Shown here piece by piece: positions 33,496 to 41,822 of a DNA stretch of 64,000 nt; the stretch's first letter is position 1; every line of letters begins with the position of its first letter. The position numbers and the translations under genes are program-made. The notes below the pieces were generated by a model. It saw only the letters and a program-made list of their open reading frames with translations. It searched no databases and was not told the origin of the DNA. The stretch comes from Myxococcus eversor (GTDB taxonomy: Bacteria; Myxococcota; Myxococcia; Myxococcales; Myxococcaceae). The stretch is from NCBI RefSeq assembly GCF_010894455.1, contig NZ_JAAIXY010000019.1, forward strand, positions 124,001 through 188,000, written 5' to 3'.

Positions 33496-34326
33496 ATGCG
33501 ACCTGTGCTCTTCACGCTCTTGTTGTTGCTCACGTGCGAGGCGGGTGCGCGTCCGAGGACGCCTCCGACAGGAGCCTCCGCCGTGAAGCCCGCGTCCCGT
33601 GATTGCTGTGCCGTGCTGGAGTTGCGGCAGTACACGCTGCGCCCAGGCCAGCGCGACGTCCTCATCGACCTGTTCGAGCGGGAGTTCATCGAGAGCCAGG
33701 AAGCCGAGGGCGCCCACCTCGTCGGACAGTTCCGGGACTCGGCCCGGTCCGAGCGCTTCGTCTGGGTGCGCGGCTTCCCGGACATGGTGTCGCGCGAACA
33801 GACCCTGAAGCGCTTCTACGGAGGGCCGGTGTGGAAGGCCCATCGCGAAGCGGCCAACGCGACGATGCTGGACTCGAGCAATGTCCTGCTGTTGCGCCCC
33901 GTCACCGGAAGTCGAGGGTTCCCCCCGCCGAGCGCCCAGCGGCCCGACAAGGGGAACACCTCGACGCCGGACTCCGTCGTCCTCGTCACGATGTTCCACC
34001 GTGACGCCCCCCTGGACGCCGGGTTGCTGCGCTTCGTCGAGCAACAGCTCGTGCCCGTCCTGCGCGAGACGGGTGGCGCGCCGCTCGCCCTGTTCCAGAC
34101 GGAGTACGCCCCGAACACCTTCCCCGCCCTCCCCGTGCGCGAGGGAGAGCACGTGCTCGTCGCGTTCACCGTGTTCGCGAGCCGGGAGCAGTACCAGGCC
34201 CACGTCGAGCGACTGGCCGGCTCACGCCGATGGACGGACACCGTGCGTCCCGCCCTGCTCCAATATTTGAAGGCCGCCCCCGAGTCCCTGCTGCTGGAGC
34301 CCACGCCCCGCTCCCTGCTGCGGTGA
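33496..34326 (+). CDS. NIPSNAP-family protein with signal peptide
   Basis: 276 residues from ATG 33496. A signal peptide is probable (VLFTLLLLLTCEAGA). The core starts VLELRQYTLRPGQRDVLIDLF, which is the canonical NIPSNAP opening (ferredoxin-like fold), and a second similar segment (VTMFHRDAPLDAGLLRFVEQ) suggests two tandem domains. NIPSNAP proteins have no firmly established catalytic role. An exported version is unusual. It is convergent with the exported unknown gene 9 bp away. It could be monocistronic; the RidA gene is 92 bp upstream. Confidence 0.75.
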   Translation: MRPVLFTLLLLLTCEAGARPRTPPTGASAVKPASRDCCAVLELRQYTLRPGQRDVLIDLFEREFIESQEAEGAHLVGQFRDSARSERFVWVRGFPDMVSREQTLKRFYGGPVWKAHREAANATMLDSSNVLLLRPVTGSRGFPPPSAQRPDKGNTSTPDSVVLVTMFHRDAPLDAGLLRFVEQQLVPVLRETGGAPLALFQTEYAPNTFPALPVREGEHVLVAFTVFASREQYQAHVERLAGSRRWTDTVRPALLQYLKAAPESLLLEPTPRSLLR

Positions 34327-34335
34327 AGCCGCGGC

Positions 34336-35004
34336 CTACGGCGACACCGCGATGTCTCCATTGTCGATGGCGGACTTCTGCCCGAAGAAGCGCAGCCCGA
34401 GCTGCCCCACCTTCACGCCGTCCTTCGAGGTGGCGCCCATGGCCGCGACGTCCAGGTTGAGGGCGGGAGCCAGGCTCACCGAGAGGAGGTCCTGCGACCC
34501 TGATTCATCCGAGACGGCTCCGAAATAAGCCAGCAGGGGGACCTCCGCCATCAACGTGGCGTTGCCACCCGCCTGGATGAAGTTCTCGAGATTCCCCTCG
34601 CGCGAGGCCGCGGGGGGCTCGCCTTCCTCCGGCGTCGGAGTCTCCGTGGAGGTGATGGCCGCATAGAGGCTGAGCTGGACGTTGTAGAGCACCCGGAACC
34701 CCAGCAGCTTCGCGGTGATGCTCTTGCCCTCCTCGGACACGCCGGTGAAGGTGAAGTAGTCGGCCGCCGATATCGTGTCGTGGCCGAAGTAGACATTGGA
34801 GACCGCCTTGTCCCAGAACCGGTACTGCAACTTCTCGGGACGCGACGGCCCTTCACCCTCGGGCTTGCCATCGACGAGGGCCCGCTCCGTCGCGCCCGTT
34901 CTCCCCCGGAGCCGCGTCTCCGGAGGGGCCATGGACTGCGCGAACGTCACCCGGGGCATCCCCACGAAAAACACGAGCAAGCCACACAGCACCAGGCGCT
35001 TCAT
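34336..35004 (-). CDS. Exported protein of unknown function
   Basis: 222 residues with a signal peptide (MKRLVLCGLLVFFVGMPRVTFA). The mature part alternates short hydrophobic strands (DYFTFTGVSEEGKSITAKLL, LLSVSLAPALNLDVAAMG) and could be a small beta-barrel or lipid-binding fold; the end NGDIAVSP is short of an outer-membrane C-terminal signature. I do not recognise a family. The promoter lies in the 393-base gap shared with the chitinase gene. Confidence 0.65.
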   Translation of the reverse strand: MKRLVLCGLLVFFVGMPRVTFAQSMAPPETRLRGRTGATERALVDGKPEGEGPSRPEKLQYRFWDKAVSNVYFGHDTISAADYFTFTGVSEEGKSITAKLLGFRVLYNVQLSLYAAITSTETPTPEEGEPPAASREGNLENFIQAGGNATLMAEVPLLAYFGAVSDESGSQDLLSVSLAPALNLDVAAMGATSKDGVKVGQLGLRFFGQKSAIDNGDIAVSP

Positions 35005-35397
35005 CGGACCCCCAAATCAGACAACACCCGTGCCGACATTGCAGGGGGCACGCCAGCGGTGGCTCCAGGGTGACACGCGGCACGTTCCGGGCCGGGACTG
35101 TCCACCGGCTTTGACAATCCCCTCGCGCGGTGTCCAATCCCGTGGACAGGTGCGAGTCGAGCCGTCTGTCACACAGGCATGTAAGGGATTGGCCTTAGTC
35201 CCTTTCGACAGGCTCCGCGCGGAGTGTCGACTCGCGAGTCTCAACAGGGACCCGCGTCGGGCTTTGCTGACGGGGACGCGTCACCCCAGCTTGCCCCGTG
35301 GCCCGTCCATCCCGGACAGGCTTCGTGGCCCCTGACTCGCGTCATGTCCGCGGTGCGGTGTGCGCGGTGCCAGAGAGGCCTCGAGAGGAGCACACAC
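35005..35397. other. Divergent intergenic region before the chitinase
   Basis: 393 bases without a convincing gene. It contains a strong inverted repeat at 35205-35230 and a TTGACA at 35111-35116 whose -10 partner is not clear. I looked for a GEMM cyclic-di-GMP riboswitch on both strands and did not find the core. Confidence 0.5.
35205..35230. repeat. REP-like inverted repeat
   Basis: TCGACA (35205-35210) and TGTCGA (35225-35230) flank the perfect inner palindrome CTCCGC/GCGGAG, with two unpaired G. It is followed at once by CTCGCGAG. It resembles short extragenic palindromes scattered in bacterial genomes. Only one copy is clear in this window. Confidence 0.5.
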
Positions 35398-37272
35398 ATG
35401 AGGTCGCGGTGGGTGGGTTGGTTGGCTTTGGGGATGTTCTTGTTCTGGAGCGGGGGTGCGGGCGCGACGGAGCCGGAGCCTTCCGCGGTATCGCAGGTGG
35501 ATTCGTTCGCCACGAGTTGGATCTACCGGGACGCCATGACGTCGCCCTGGGTGAACGCCTCCTGGACGACACACTCCCTCGTGGCCCCCTCTCCGGTGTC
35601 GGAGGGGCGCTACTCCATCTCCGCGACGATGGGCGCCGAGGAGGCCCTGTTCTTCTACACGCCCTCCCGCGTCGCCGACTCCAGCGCCGTGTTCATCCTG
35701 CGCGTGCACGGCGGAACGGCCGGGACGGGCGCGGCGGTCAAGGTCCGCGCCTTCGCGGATGACCTGCTGACCGCCGGCACGGACCTGGGTGCGCGCTGCA
35801 CGGGGGGGCGCATCCAGGCCAATACCTGGGTGACCTGCAACGTGCCGCTCTCCGCGCTCGCGCCCCCGGGAGCGCGCATCCAGGGCGTCGTGCTCCAGGA
35901 AGGGCGCGGCGTGACGCTGCCCACGCTCTACTTCGATGAGCTGCGCGTGGAGGGCCTGAGCGTCCCATCCGCCGTGACTGTCACGCTCTCCCCCGCATCC
36001 CTCTCCATGACCGGAGGTACCTCCCGGACCTTCATCGCCACGGTGACGGGAACCTCGAACACGGCGGTGACCTGGTCCATCCAGGAGGGGCCCACGGGCG
36101 GCTCCGTCACGGCCGCGGGCCGCTACACCGCGCCCCGGCAGGTGGGCACGTATCACCTGGTGGCCACCAGCGTCGCGGACCCCACGAAGTCCGCGACGGC
36201 GCCCATCCGGGTCACCGCGCCGCCGTCCGGCGGGTTGTGGGTGTCTGGCTATTACACCGGCTGGAACGCGGACCTGTATCCGCCGGAGAAGGTCGACTTC
36301 AGCGCGATGACCCACATCATGGTCGGCCGCGTCACCCCCAATCCCGACGGCACGGTGAACACCCAGTTCGACAACGACAACGGCCCCGCCATCGCCCGCA
36401 CCCTGTCCACCCGCGCCCACGCGGCCAACCGCAAGGCGCTCATCATGGTGGGCGGCTCCGGAGAGCACGACGGTTGGGTGGGTGCCGCGTCCAACGCCAA
36501 CCGCGCCCGCTTCGTGCGCAACCTCCTGGCCGCCATGGACAGCTTCGGCTACGACGGCCTGGACATCGACTGGGAGCCGGTGGAGGCCGCCGACAAGCCC
36601 TTCCTGCTCGCGCTGGTGCGAGAGCTGCGAGCGGCCCGGCCCGGCATGCTCCTCACCTTCCCCATGGGCTGGGTCAACGCCAACTTCCCCGAGGACGCCG
36701 ACCCGTGGTTCACCCACCTGGTGCCGTACCTGGACCAGATGAACGTCATGACCTACGAGATGACGGGCCCGTGGGGCGGCTGGACGTCCTGGTACTCCTC
36801 CGCGCTGATGGGAGAGTCGGGCACCCACCCCACCTCCGTGGACGCCAGCCTGAGTGCCTGGGTGGCCGCGGGAATCCCCAAGGCCAAGCTGGGCATGGGG
36901 CTGCCATTCTATGGCATGGCCTGGCGCCACATCACCGGCCCCTATCAACCCTATACGGACTGGTCCGACTACGTGGGCAGCGACAATGACTTCACCTACG
37001 GGCGCATCCTGGAGCTGTCCGCCATGGGCGGGACGTATCACTGGGATGCCCAGGCGCAGTCCAGCTACGTGACATTCACCACGCCGGTGGTGGATGGAAC
37101 CGTGCGCTGGATTTCCTATGACTCGCCGCAAGCGATTGCCGCCAAGGGGGCCTGGGCGCGCGCCAACGGCTTCGGCGGCACCATCATCTGGAGCCTCAAC
37201 CAGGGCTGCACCGACCCGGTGACGGGCGCCAATCCCCCGCTCGACGCGGTGAAGGGCGCCTTCCTCCCCTAG
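35398..37272 (+). CDS. Secreted GH18 chitinase with N-terminal beta domains
   Basis: 624 residues from ATG 35398 with AGAGGAG upstream. A signal peptide (GWLALGMFLFWSGGAGA) is followed by a carbohydrate-binding-like beta domain (residues about 35-195) and a Big2-type Ig-like domain (about 200-275). The GH18 barrel starts at GLWVSGYYTGWNADLYP and contains the catalytic signature GYDGLDIDWEP; Glu393 is the acid/base. MTYEMTG and WISYDS supply the usual substrate-binding positions. It hydrolyses chitin or related beta-1,4-GlcNAc chains, outside the cell. It lies upstream of the chaperone-usher cluster but separated from it by strong inverted repeats. Confidence 0.9.
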   Translation: MRSRWVGWLALGMFLFWSGGAGATEPEPSAVSQVDSFATSWIYRDAMTSPWVNASWTTHSLVAPSPVSEGRYSISATMGAEEALFFYTPSRVADSSAVFILRVHGGTAGTGAAVKVRAFADDLLTAGTDLGARCTGGRIQANTWVTCNVPLSALAPPGARIQGVVLQEGRGVTLPTLYFDELRVEGLSVPSAVTVTLSPASLSMTGGTSRTFIATVTGTSNTAVTWSIQEGPTGGSVTAAGRYTAPRQVGTYHLVATSVADPTKSATAPIRVTAPPSGGLWVSGYYTGWNADLYPPEKVDFSAMTHIMVGRVTPNPDGTVNTQFDNDNGPAIARTLSTRAHAANRKALIMVGGSGEHDGWVGAASNANRARFVRNLLAAMDSFGYDGLDIDWEPVEAADKPFLLALVRELRAARPGMLLTFPMGWVNANFPEDADPWFTHLVPYLDQMNVMTYEMTGPWGGWTSWYSSALMGESGTHPTSVDASLSAWVAAGIPKAKLGMGLPFYGMAWRHITGPYQPYTDWSDYVGSDNDFTYGRILELSAMGGTYHWDAQAQSSYVTFTTPVVDGTVRWISYDSPQAIAAKGAWARANGFGGTIIWSLNQGCTDPVTGANPPLDAVKGAFLP

Positions 37273-37580
37273 CCCTGGGAAGCGCGGGCCCCAGGAAGGG
37301 TAGTCGTCATCCTCCCTGCCCCGCACCGCTCGCGTCTCCCCGGCCCGGGCCCGCCTGGGCTCCTCGGGCCGGGGGATGCCCTCCACGGACAGGTGCACGC
37401 CGTCCAGTGAAAAGACTGTCAGGGCATTCCACCAGCTCTGCCTCGAATCACACGCCGGGAGCGTGCAGTGGGCGGGGATGCCCGACAGGCGGCCTTGGCG
37501 TCCACGACGTTGGCGCCCAGTCTGCAATGGCCAGACGCCAACCGGGATGCACCGGCCTTCTCGCTGCTGGAGCTGTCCAT
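37273..37580. other. Intergenic region between chitinase and chaperone-usher cluster
   Basis: 308 bases. It contains a weak CCTGGG/CCCAGG hairpin just after the chitinase stop and the strong hairpin at 37338-37374. The right half should hold the promoter of the pilin operon. No gene is evident. Confidence 0.5.
37338..37374 (+). terminator. Strong GC hairpin, probable chitinase terminator
   Basis: Perfect 10-bp arms CCCCGGCCCG (37338-37347) and CGGGCCGGGG (37365-37374) with a 17-nt loop, 66 bases after the chitinase stop. No T run follows. Termination is inferred from strength and position. Confidence 0.55.
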
Positions 37581-38108
37581 ATGACAACCCTGAAGAGTGC
37601 CCTTGCCACCGCCGCCGTCGCCGCGTCACTCACCCTCGCGCCTTCCGCGGACGCGGCCACCGCCACCGCCAACCTGACGGTGACGGCCACGGTGAACTCC
37701 GCGTGCAGCATCAACTCCGGCACGCTCAACTTCGGCAACTACGACCCGGTGCTCATCAACGGCAGCGCGGGAATCGACCTGCTCGGCGCCGGGACGATGA
37801 CGGTGCAGTGCACCCTGCTGGGCACCGCGGTCGTCACGCTGGGCCAGGGCGCGCACGCCGACTCGGGCTCCACGGACGCGGTGCCGCTGCGCCGGATGCT
37901 GCGCACCACGTCCAACGACTTCTTGTCCTATACGCTGTACCAGGACCTGACGCGCCTGGTGGTCTGGGGCAACACGGCCGGCACGGGCCTGCCCTACATC
38001 GGAACGGGCCTGTCCACTCCCGTGACGGTGTTCGGCACCGTGCCCAAGGGGCAGAACGTCCCCTCCGGCACCTACAACGACACCGTCGTCGCCACCATCA
38101 CCTTCTGA
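37581..38108 (+). CDS. Spore coat protein U (SCPU) domain pilin, Csu/Mcu-type major subunit
   Basis: 175 residues from ATG 37581 with a signal peptide ending near SADA. The mature protein has the SCPU pattern: an N-terminal donor-strand region (ATATANLTVTATVNSAC), a conserved Cys pair (SACSINSG, VQCTLLG), INFGNYDP-like segment (LNFGNYDPV), and ends VVATITF, the C-terminal beta-strand. These subunits form archaic (Csu-type) chaperone-usher pili or, in Myxococcus xanthus, the mcu spore-coat fibre. Chaperone, usher and a second subunit follow. Assembly needs the neighbouring genes. Confidence 0.88.
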   Translation: MTTLKSALATAAVAASLTLAPSADAATATANLTVTATVNSACSINSGTLNFGNYDPVLINGSAGIDLLGAGTMTVQCTLLGTAVVTLGQGAHADSGSTDAVPLRRMLRTTSNDFLSYTLYQDLTRLVVWGNTAGTGLPYIGTGLSTPVTVFGTVPKGQNVPSGTYNDTVVATITF

Positions 38109-38125
38109 CGCGGGACACCACCCTC

Positions 38126-38905
38126 ATGCGCATCCGTCTTTCTTCCTGGGCCCGGTGTCTGGGATTGATGGTGGGCCTCACCTGGGTTCTCCCCGGGACG
38201 GGGCTCGCCGCGTCGCTCGAGGTCAATCCCGTCCGTCTCGAGTTGGAGACCGGAGCCCGGGGCGTGGTGGTCACCGTGCGGAACCAGGGCACGGAGACCA
38301 CGCGCTTCCAGGCCTCGGTCCACACCTGGGTCCAGGACGAAGACGGGCGCATGACGTTGGAGCCGACGCAGGAGCTGTTCTTCTTCCCGTCGATGCTGAC
38401 GTTGGAGCCGGGAGAGTCCCGCCCCATCCGGGTGGGCATCTCCTCGGCGCCGCGAGACACGGAGCGCCCCTTCCGGCTCGTCATCGAGGAGATGCCGCCC
38501 CTGGGGCCGGTGCCGCCCGCCATGGGCCTGAAGATTCTCACCCGCGTCTCCATCCCCGTGTTCGTCGCGCCCAAGCTCAAGGCCGTCCAGGGCCGCGTCG
38601 AGGACGTGGACCTGCGCCAGTCACGGTTCCACTTCCGCGTCAGGAACCCGGGCACGGTGAACTTCTTCATCCGTCAGACGCGGGTGCGCGGCCTGGATGC
38701 GCGGGGCCAGTCGCTGGTGGAGAAGGACCAGGTGGGCTGGTACGTGCTGCCCGGAGGCTCGCAGGTGTTCGCGCTGGACACCTCCGCCGAGCACTGCCAG
38801 CGAATCCGTTCGCTGGAGGTGGAGGTGGAGACGGACCGGGGCGTGTTCCGGCAGAGCGCGCCCGTCAGCGCCTCCGAGCCCTGTGGGCCCGCGCAGTCTC
38901 CATGA
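38126..38905 (+). CDS. Periplasmic pilus-assembly chaperone (Csu/Mcu type)
   Basis: 259 residues from ATG 38126, 17 bp after the pilin stop. Signal peptide ends near GLAA. The first Ig-like domain opens LEVNPVRLELETGARGVVVTVRNQ and carries the ESRPIRVGI G1-strand region that binds subunits; the second domain starts near GRVEDVDLRQ. A Cys is present near each end of domain 2. It guides pilin folding in the periplasm by donor-strand complementation. The usher gene overlaps its stop by 4 bp (ATGA). Confidence 0.9.
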   Translation: MRIRLSSWARCLGLMVGLTWVLPGTGLAASLEVNPVRLELETGARGVVVTVRNQGTETTRFQASVHTWVQDEDGRMTLEPTQELFFFPSMLTLEPGESRPIRVGISSAPRDTERPFRLVIEEMPPLGPVPPAMGLKILTRVSIPVFVAPKLKAVQGRVEDVDLRQSRFHFRVRNPGTVNFFIRQTRVRGLDARGQSLVEKDQVGWYVLPGGSQVFALDTSAEHCQRIRSLEVEVETDRGVFRQSAPVSASEPCGPAQSP

Positions 38906-41235
38906 GTCACTCGCGAAGGGGGGCTCCAGGGGGCGCGCTGGCCCTGGCGCTGGTGGCTTGCTTCATGTGCATGCCCGCGCGCGCGGCCTCGGCCGAGCCC
39001 GGGCACCTCGTTCCCATCGTGGTGGAGTTCACGCTGAACGGCGTCCCCCTGGGTGACGCCTTCCCGCTGCTGAGGGGCACGGACGTGTTGCTGCCCGCGG
39101 CCACGCTGGAGGAGGGCGGCGTGGACCTGGCGCGGCTGGGGGCGCGCGTGGAGGTCATCTCGGGCCAGGGCTATGTCTCGCTGCAATCCCTGGCACCCCA
39201 GGGACGCTTCGAGCTCGACGAGCGCACCGCCAGCCTGCGCTGCGAGTTGCCATCCTCCGCCTTCGCGCCGACGCGCATCGACCTGGGTACCCAGGCCCCC
39301 GAAGGCTACGCCGTCACCGGAAGCCCCAGCGGGTTCGTCAACTACGCCGCGCACCTGCGCAACACGAGCGTCGCGCTGTTCGGCGAGGTGGGCGCGTCGG
39401 TGGGCCGGGGCCTGTTGACGAGCCAGGGGAGGTGGAGTCCCGGCGCGACACCGCTGCGGGGGCTGACGCAGCTGTCGGTGGACTTTCCGGAGGCCATGGT
39501 GCGCGCCGTCGCGGGCGAGGCCACCGGCCAGGGTGGCGTGCTCGGCGGTGGCGCGGTGGTGGCGGGCCTCCACGTCATGCGCTCCTTCGAGCTCAACCCG
39601 TACTTCGTGCGCAACCCGGTGCAGGACCTGGCGGGCGACGTCACCACGCCGTCCACGCTGGAGGTCTACGTCAACAACCGGCTGGTGCGCCGCACCGAGC
39701 TGCCACCGGGGCCCTACCGGCTGGAGAACCTCACCTTGCCCCGGGGCGACGGCACCACGCGCTACGTGGTGCGCGACGCCTTCGGGCGCGTGAGCGAGGT
39801 GAACGCGTCGTACTCGCTGGGCGCGCAGCTGCTGTCGCCGGGCGTGGCGGACTACCACGTGTCCCTGGGCATCGAGCGCGAGTCGGTGGGCACGCGCAGC
39901 TTCGACTACGGACGGCCGCTGCTGCTGGGCACCTTCCGCCTGGGGGCGACGCCCTGGTTGACGCCGGGCGTGCGGCTGGAGCTGTCCACTGACCTGCTCA
40001 GCACCGGCGCGGTGCAGTGGTTCCAGCTCCCGCTCGGAGAGATGGAGCTCTCCGAGGCCATCAGTCGCTCGGAGCGCCACACCGGAGTGGCGGCCGGCGC
40101 CGCGTACTCGGTCCAGGGGCGGTGGTTGGGAGGCTCTGTCTTCGGCCGGGCGATGAGCGCGCGCTACGCGCACAGCAGCCTTGCCCAGGACGCGCCGCAC
40201 CCGCGGCTGGAGTCGGGTGGCAACCTCTTCGTCTCGCTCGGCGGTCGGGTCAGCCTGGGCGGGCAGGCGCTGGTGACGCGCTGGAGGAACCGCGGTTGGT
40301 CCACGTGGCTGAGCGCGTCCACCTCCGCGCAGTTGAGCGGGCGGACCCTGATTTCGTTCTCCGCCAGTCGGGGCCAGCAGCGCCAGGGCCCGTCCTCGCT
40401 GGAGGGCATGGTGTACCTGAACACCATCCTGGACCCGAGGACGACGGGCACGCTGGGCCACACCCAGCACCGGGGAGGCGGCCTCACCACCGCGGATGTC
40501 TCTCGAGGCGTGCCCGTGGAGGGCGGGCTGGGCTTCCAGGTCCAGGGCCAGGCGGGCCTGCACCACCAGGCGCTCGGCCGCGTCGAGTACGAGACGAACG
40601 TGGGCCGCTACACCGCGGGCCTGGAGTGGCGTCAGGGCGTGCTGGTGGGCGCGGCCGAGGTCTCCGGGGGCGTGGTGGCGCTCGGCGGTCGCCTGCGTCC
40701 CACCCGCGCGGTGGACCAGGGGTATGCGCTGGTGCGGGTGGAGGGCGTGGAGGGCGTCGGCGTGCGGCTCGACAACCACCTCATCGGCCGGACGGATGCT
40801 CGGGGCGAGCTGATGGTGACGAGGCTCCAGTCCTACGGGGCCAACCGGCTGTCGCTCACGGACGAGGACCTGCCGCTGGACGTCTATCTCCGGACGACGG
40901 AGCGGATGGTGGCGCCGTGGCGACGAGGAGGCGTGGTGCTCGACTTCCAGGTGGACGCGGTGCGCGCGTTCCGGGGCCGGCTGGTGCTCGCGGACGACGC
41001 GGATGGGCGCACACCCGCCCATGGAGAGCTGCGGGTGGACGTCGCGGGCGCGCGCCTCAGCTCCCCCGTGGGGAGGAATGGCGAGTTCGAGTTGGTGGGG
41101 CTGCCCGCCGGAAAGCACGCGGCGAGCGTCATCCACCCCGGAGGACGATGCGCCGCGACGCTGGACGTCCCATCCCTGGCGGGCAAGGTCATCGACCTGG
41201 GAACGGTGAGGTGCGTGGATGAGGAGGCACGGTGA
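38902..41235 (+). CDS. Outer-membrane usher of the Csu/Mcu-type pilus
   Basis: 777 residues from ATG 38902, overlapping the chaperone stop by 4 bp. Signal peptide ends near PARA. The N-terminal region (FTLNGVPLGDAFPLL, DLGTQAPEGYAVTG), the long beta-barrel with its plug (FELNPYFVRNPVQDL, LEVYVNNRLVRRTELPPGPY) and the two C-terminal domains (VRLDNHLIGRTDARGELMV; FRGRLVLADD with HAASVIHPGGRC at the end) match ushers. It forms the pore that secretes and assembles pilins. It overlaps the following pilin gene by 17 bp. Confidence 0.9.
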   Translation: MSHSRRGAPGGALALALVACFMCMPARAASAEPGHLVPIVVEFTLNGVPLGDAFPLLRGTDVLLPAATLEEGGVDLARLGARVEVISGQGYVSLQSLAPQGRFELDERTASLRCELPSSAFAPTRIDLGTQAPEGYAVTGSPSGFVNYAAHLRNTSVALFGEVGASVGRGLLTSQGRWSPGATPLRGLTQLSVDFPEAMVRAVAGEATGQGGVLGGGAVVAGLHVMRSFELNPYFVRNPVQDLAGDVTTPSTLEVYVNNRLVRRTELPPGPYRLENLTLPRGDGTTRYVVRDAFGRVSEVNASYSLGAQLLSPGVADYHVSLGIERESVGTRSFDYGRPLLLGTFRLGATPWLTPGVRLELSTDLLSTGAVQWFQLPLGEMELSEAISRSERHTGVAAGAAYSVQGRWLGGSVFGRAMSARYAHSSLAQDAPHPRLESGGNLFVSLGGRVSLGGQALVTRWRNRGWSTWLSASTSAQLSGRTLISFSASRGQQRQGPSSLEGMVYLNTILDPRTTGTLGHTQHRGGGLTTADVSRGVPVEGGLGFQVQGQAGLHHQALGRVEYETNVGRYTAGLEWRQGVLVGAAEVSGGVVALGGRLRPTRAVDQGYALVRVEGVEGVGVRLDNHLIGRTDARGELMVTRLQSYGANRLSLTDEDLPLDVYLRTTERMVAPWRRGGVVLDFQVDAVRAFRGRLVLADDADGRTPAHGELRVDVAGARLSSPVGRNGEFELVGLPAGKHAASVIHPGGRCAATLDVPSLAGKVIDLGTVRCVDEEAR

Positions 41236-41695
41236 CGCGGCACGAACCCGTGCGCTCCTGCTCGCGGGCCTGTGCGGGCTGACTCCCGCGAGCACCCTGG
41301 CGGCGTGTGAGGTCCGCAACGTGGTGGGCCTGAGCTTCCTCAACTACACCAGCACCTCCGCGGTGCCGCTCGACGCCATGGGGAGCATCACCTTCCGGTG
41401 CACCATCATCCAGCTCACCCCCGTCACCATCGACCTGAGCCAGGGCAGCTCCAACAGCTACGCGACGCGGAGCATGCGCGGACCGTCCTCCAGCACCCTC
41501 GCCTACAACCTCTACCTGGACCCCTCCCGGCTGGTGGTCTGGGGCAACAACACGGCCGGCACGTCACGGTATGGCCCGGTCCTCCCCCTGCTGGGCCTGG
41601 ACATCACCGTCCCCATCCACGGCCGGGTCCCCGCCCAGCAGAGCGTGGCGGCGGGCGCCTACTCCGACACGCTGGTGGTGACGGTGAACTTCTGA
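41219..41695 (+). CDS. Second SCPU-domain subunit, possible tip or minor pilin
   Basis: 158 residues overlapping the usher by 17 bp. Signal peptide ends near TLAA. It has one Cys near the start of the mature protein (ACEVRNV) and one at ITFRCTI, the SCPU core NYTSTSAVPLDAMG, and a C-terminal strand TLVVTVNF. It matches the first pilin in fold but lacks its long N-terminal donor-strand stretch, as expected for a subunit at the fibre tip. In the M. xanthus mcu locus the fourth gene has a similar position; correspondence is inference. Confidence 0.82.
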   Translation: MRRHGDAARTRALLLAGLCGLTPASTLAACEVRNVVGLSFLNYTSTSAVPLDAMGSITFRCTIIQLTPVTIDLSQGSSNSYATRSMRGPSSSTLAYNLYLDPSRLVVWGNNTAGTSRYGPVLPLLGLDITVPIHGRVPAQQSVAAGAYSDTLVVTVNF

Positions 41696-41822
41696 TGCCC
41701 GGGTGCTCACGCCACGTGCGAGTCCCGCCCGCTCCGCTGGGACGCGGGGCATGCGCGCGGAGAGGCGCTCCACCACGGACGTCGCGCTCGCGGAGCCTGG
41801 GCCGCTCGCCTATCCTCACACC

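Noticed and set aside
35230..35290. Possible GEMM cyclic-di-GMP riboswitch before the chitinase or the exported unknown
   Set aside because: On the minus strand a GCAAAGCC stretch occurs, but the conserved upstream GAAA loop, the second stem and the tetraloop receptor are not found in order.
38674..41343. Long minus-strand open frame over the usher gene
   Set aside because: The usher on the plus strand has full domain order and overlaps its partners as in an operon; the antisense product is low-complexity.
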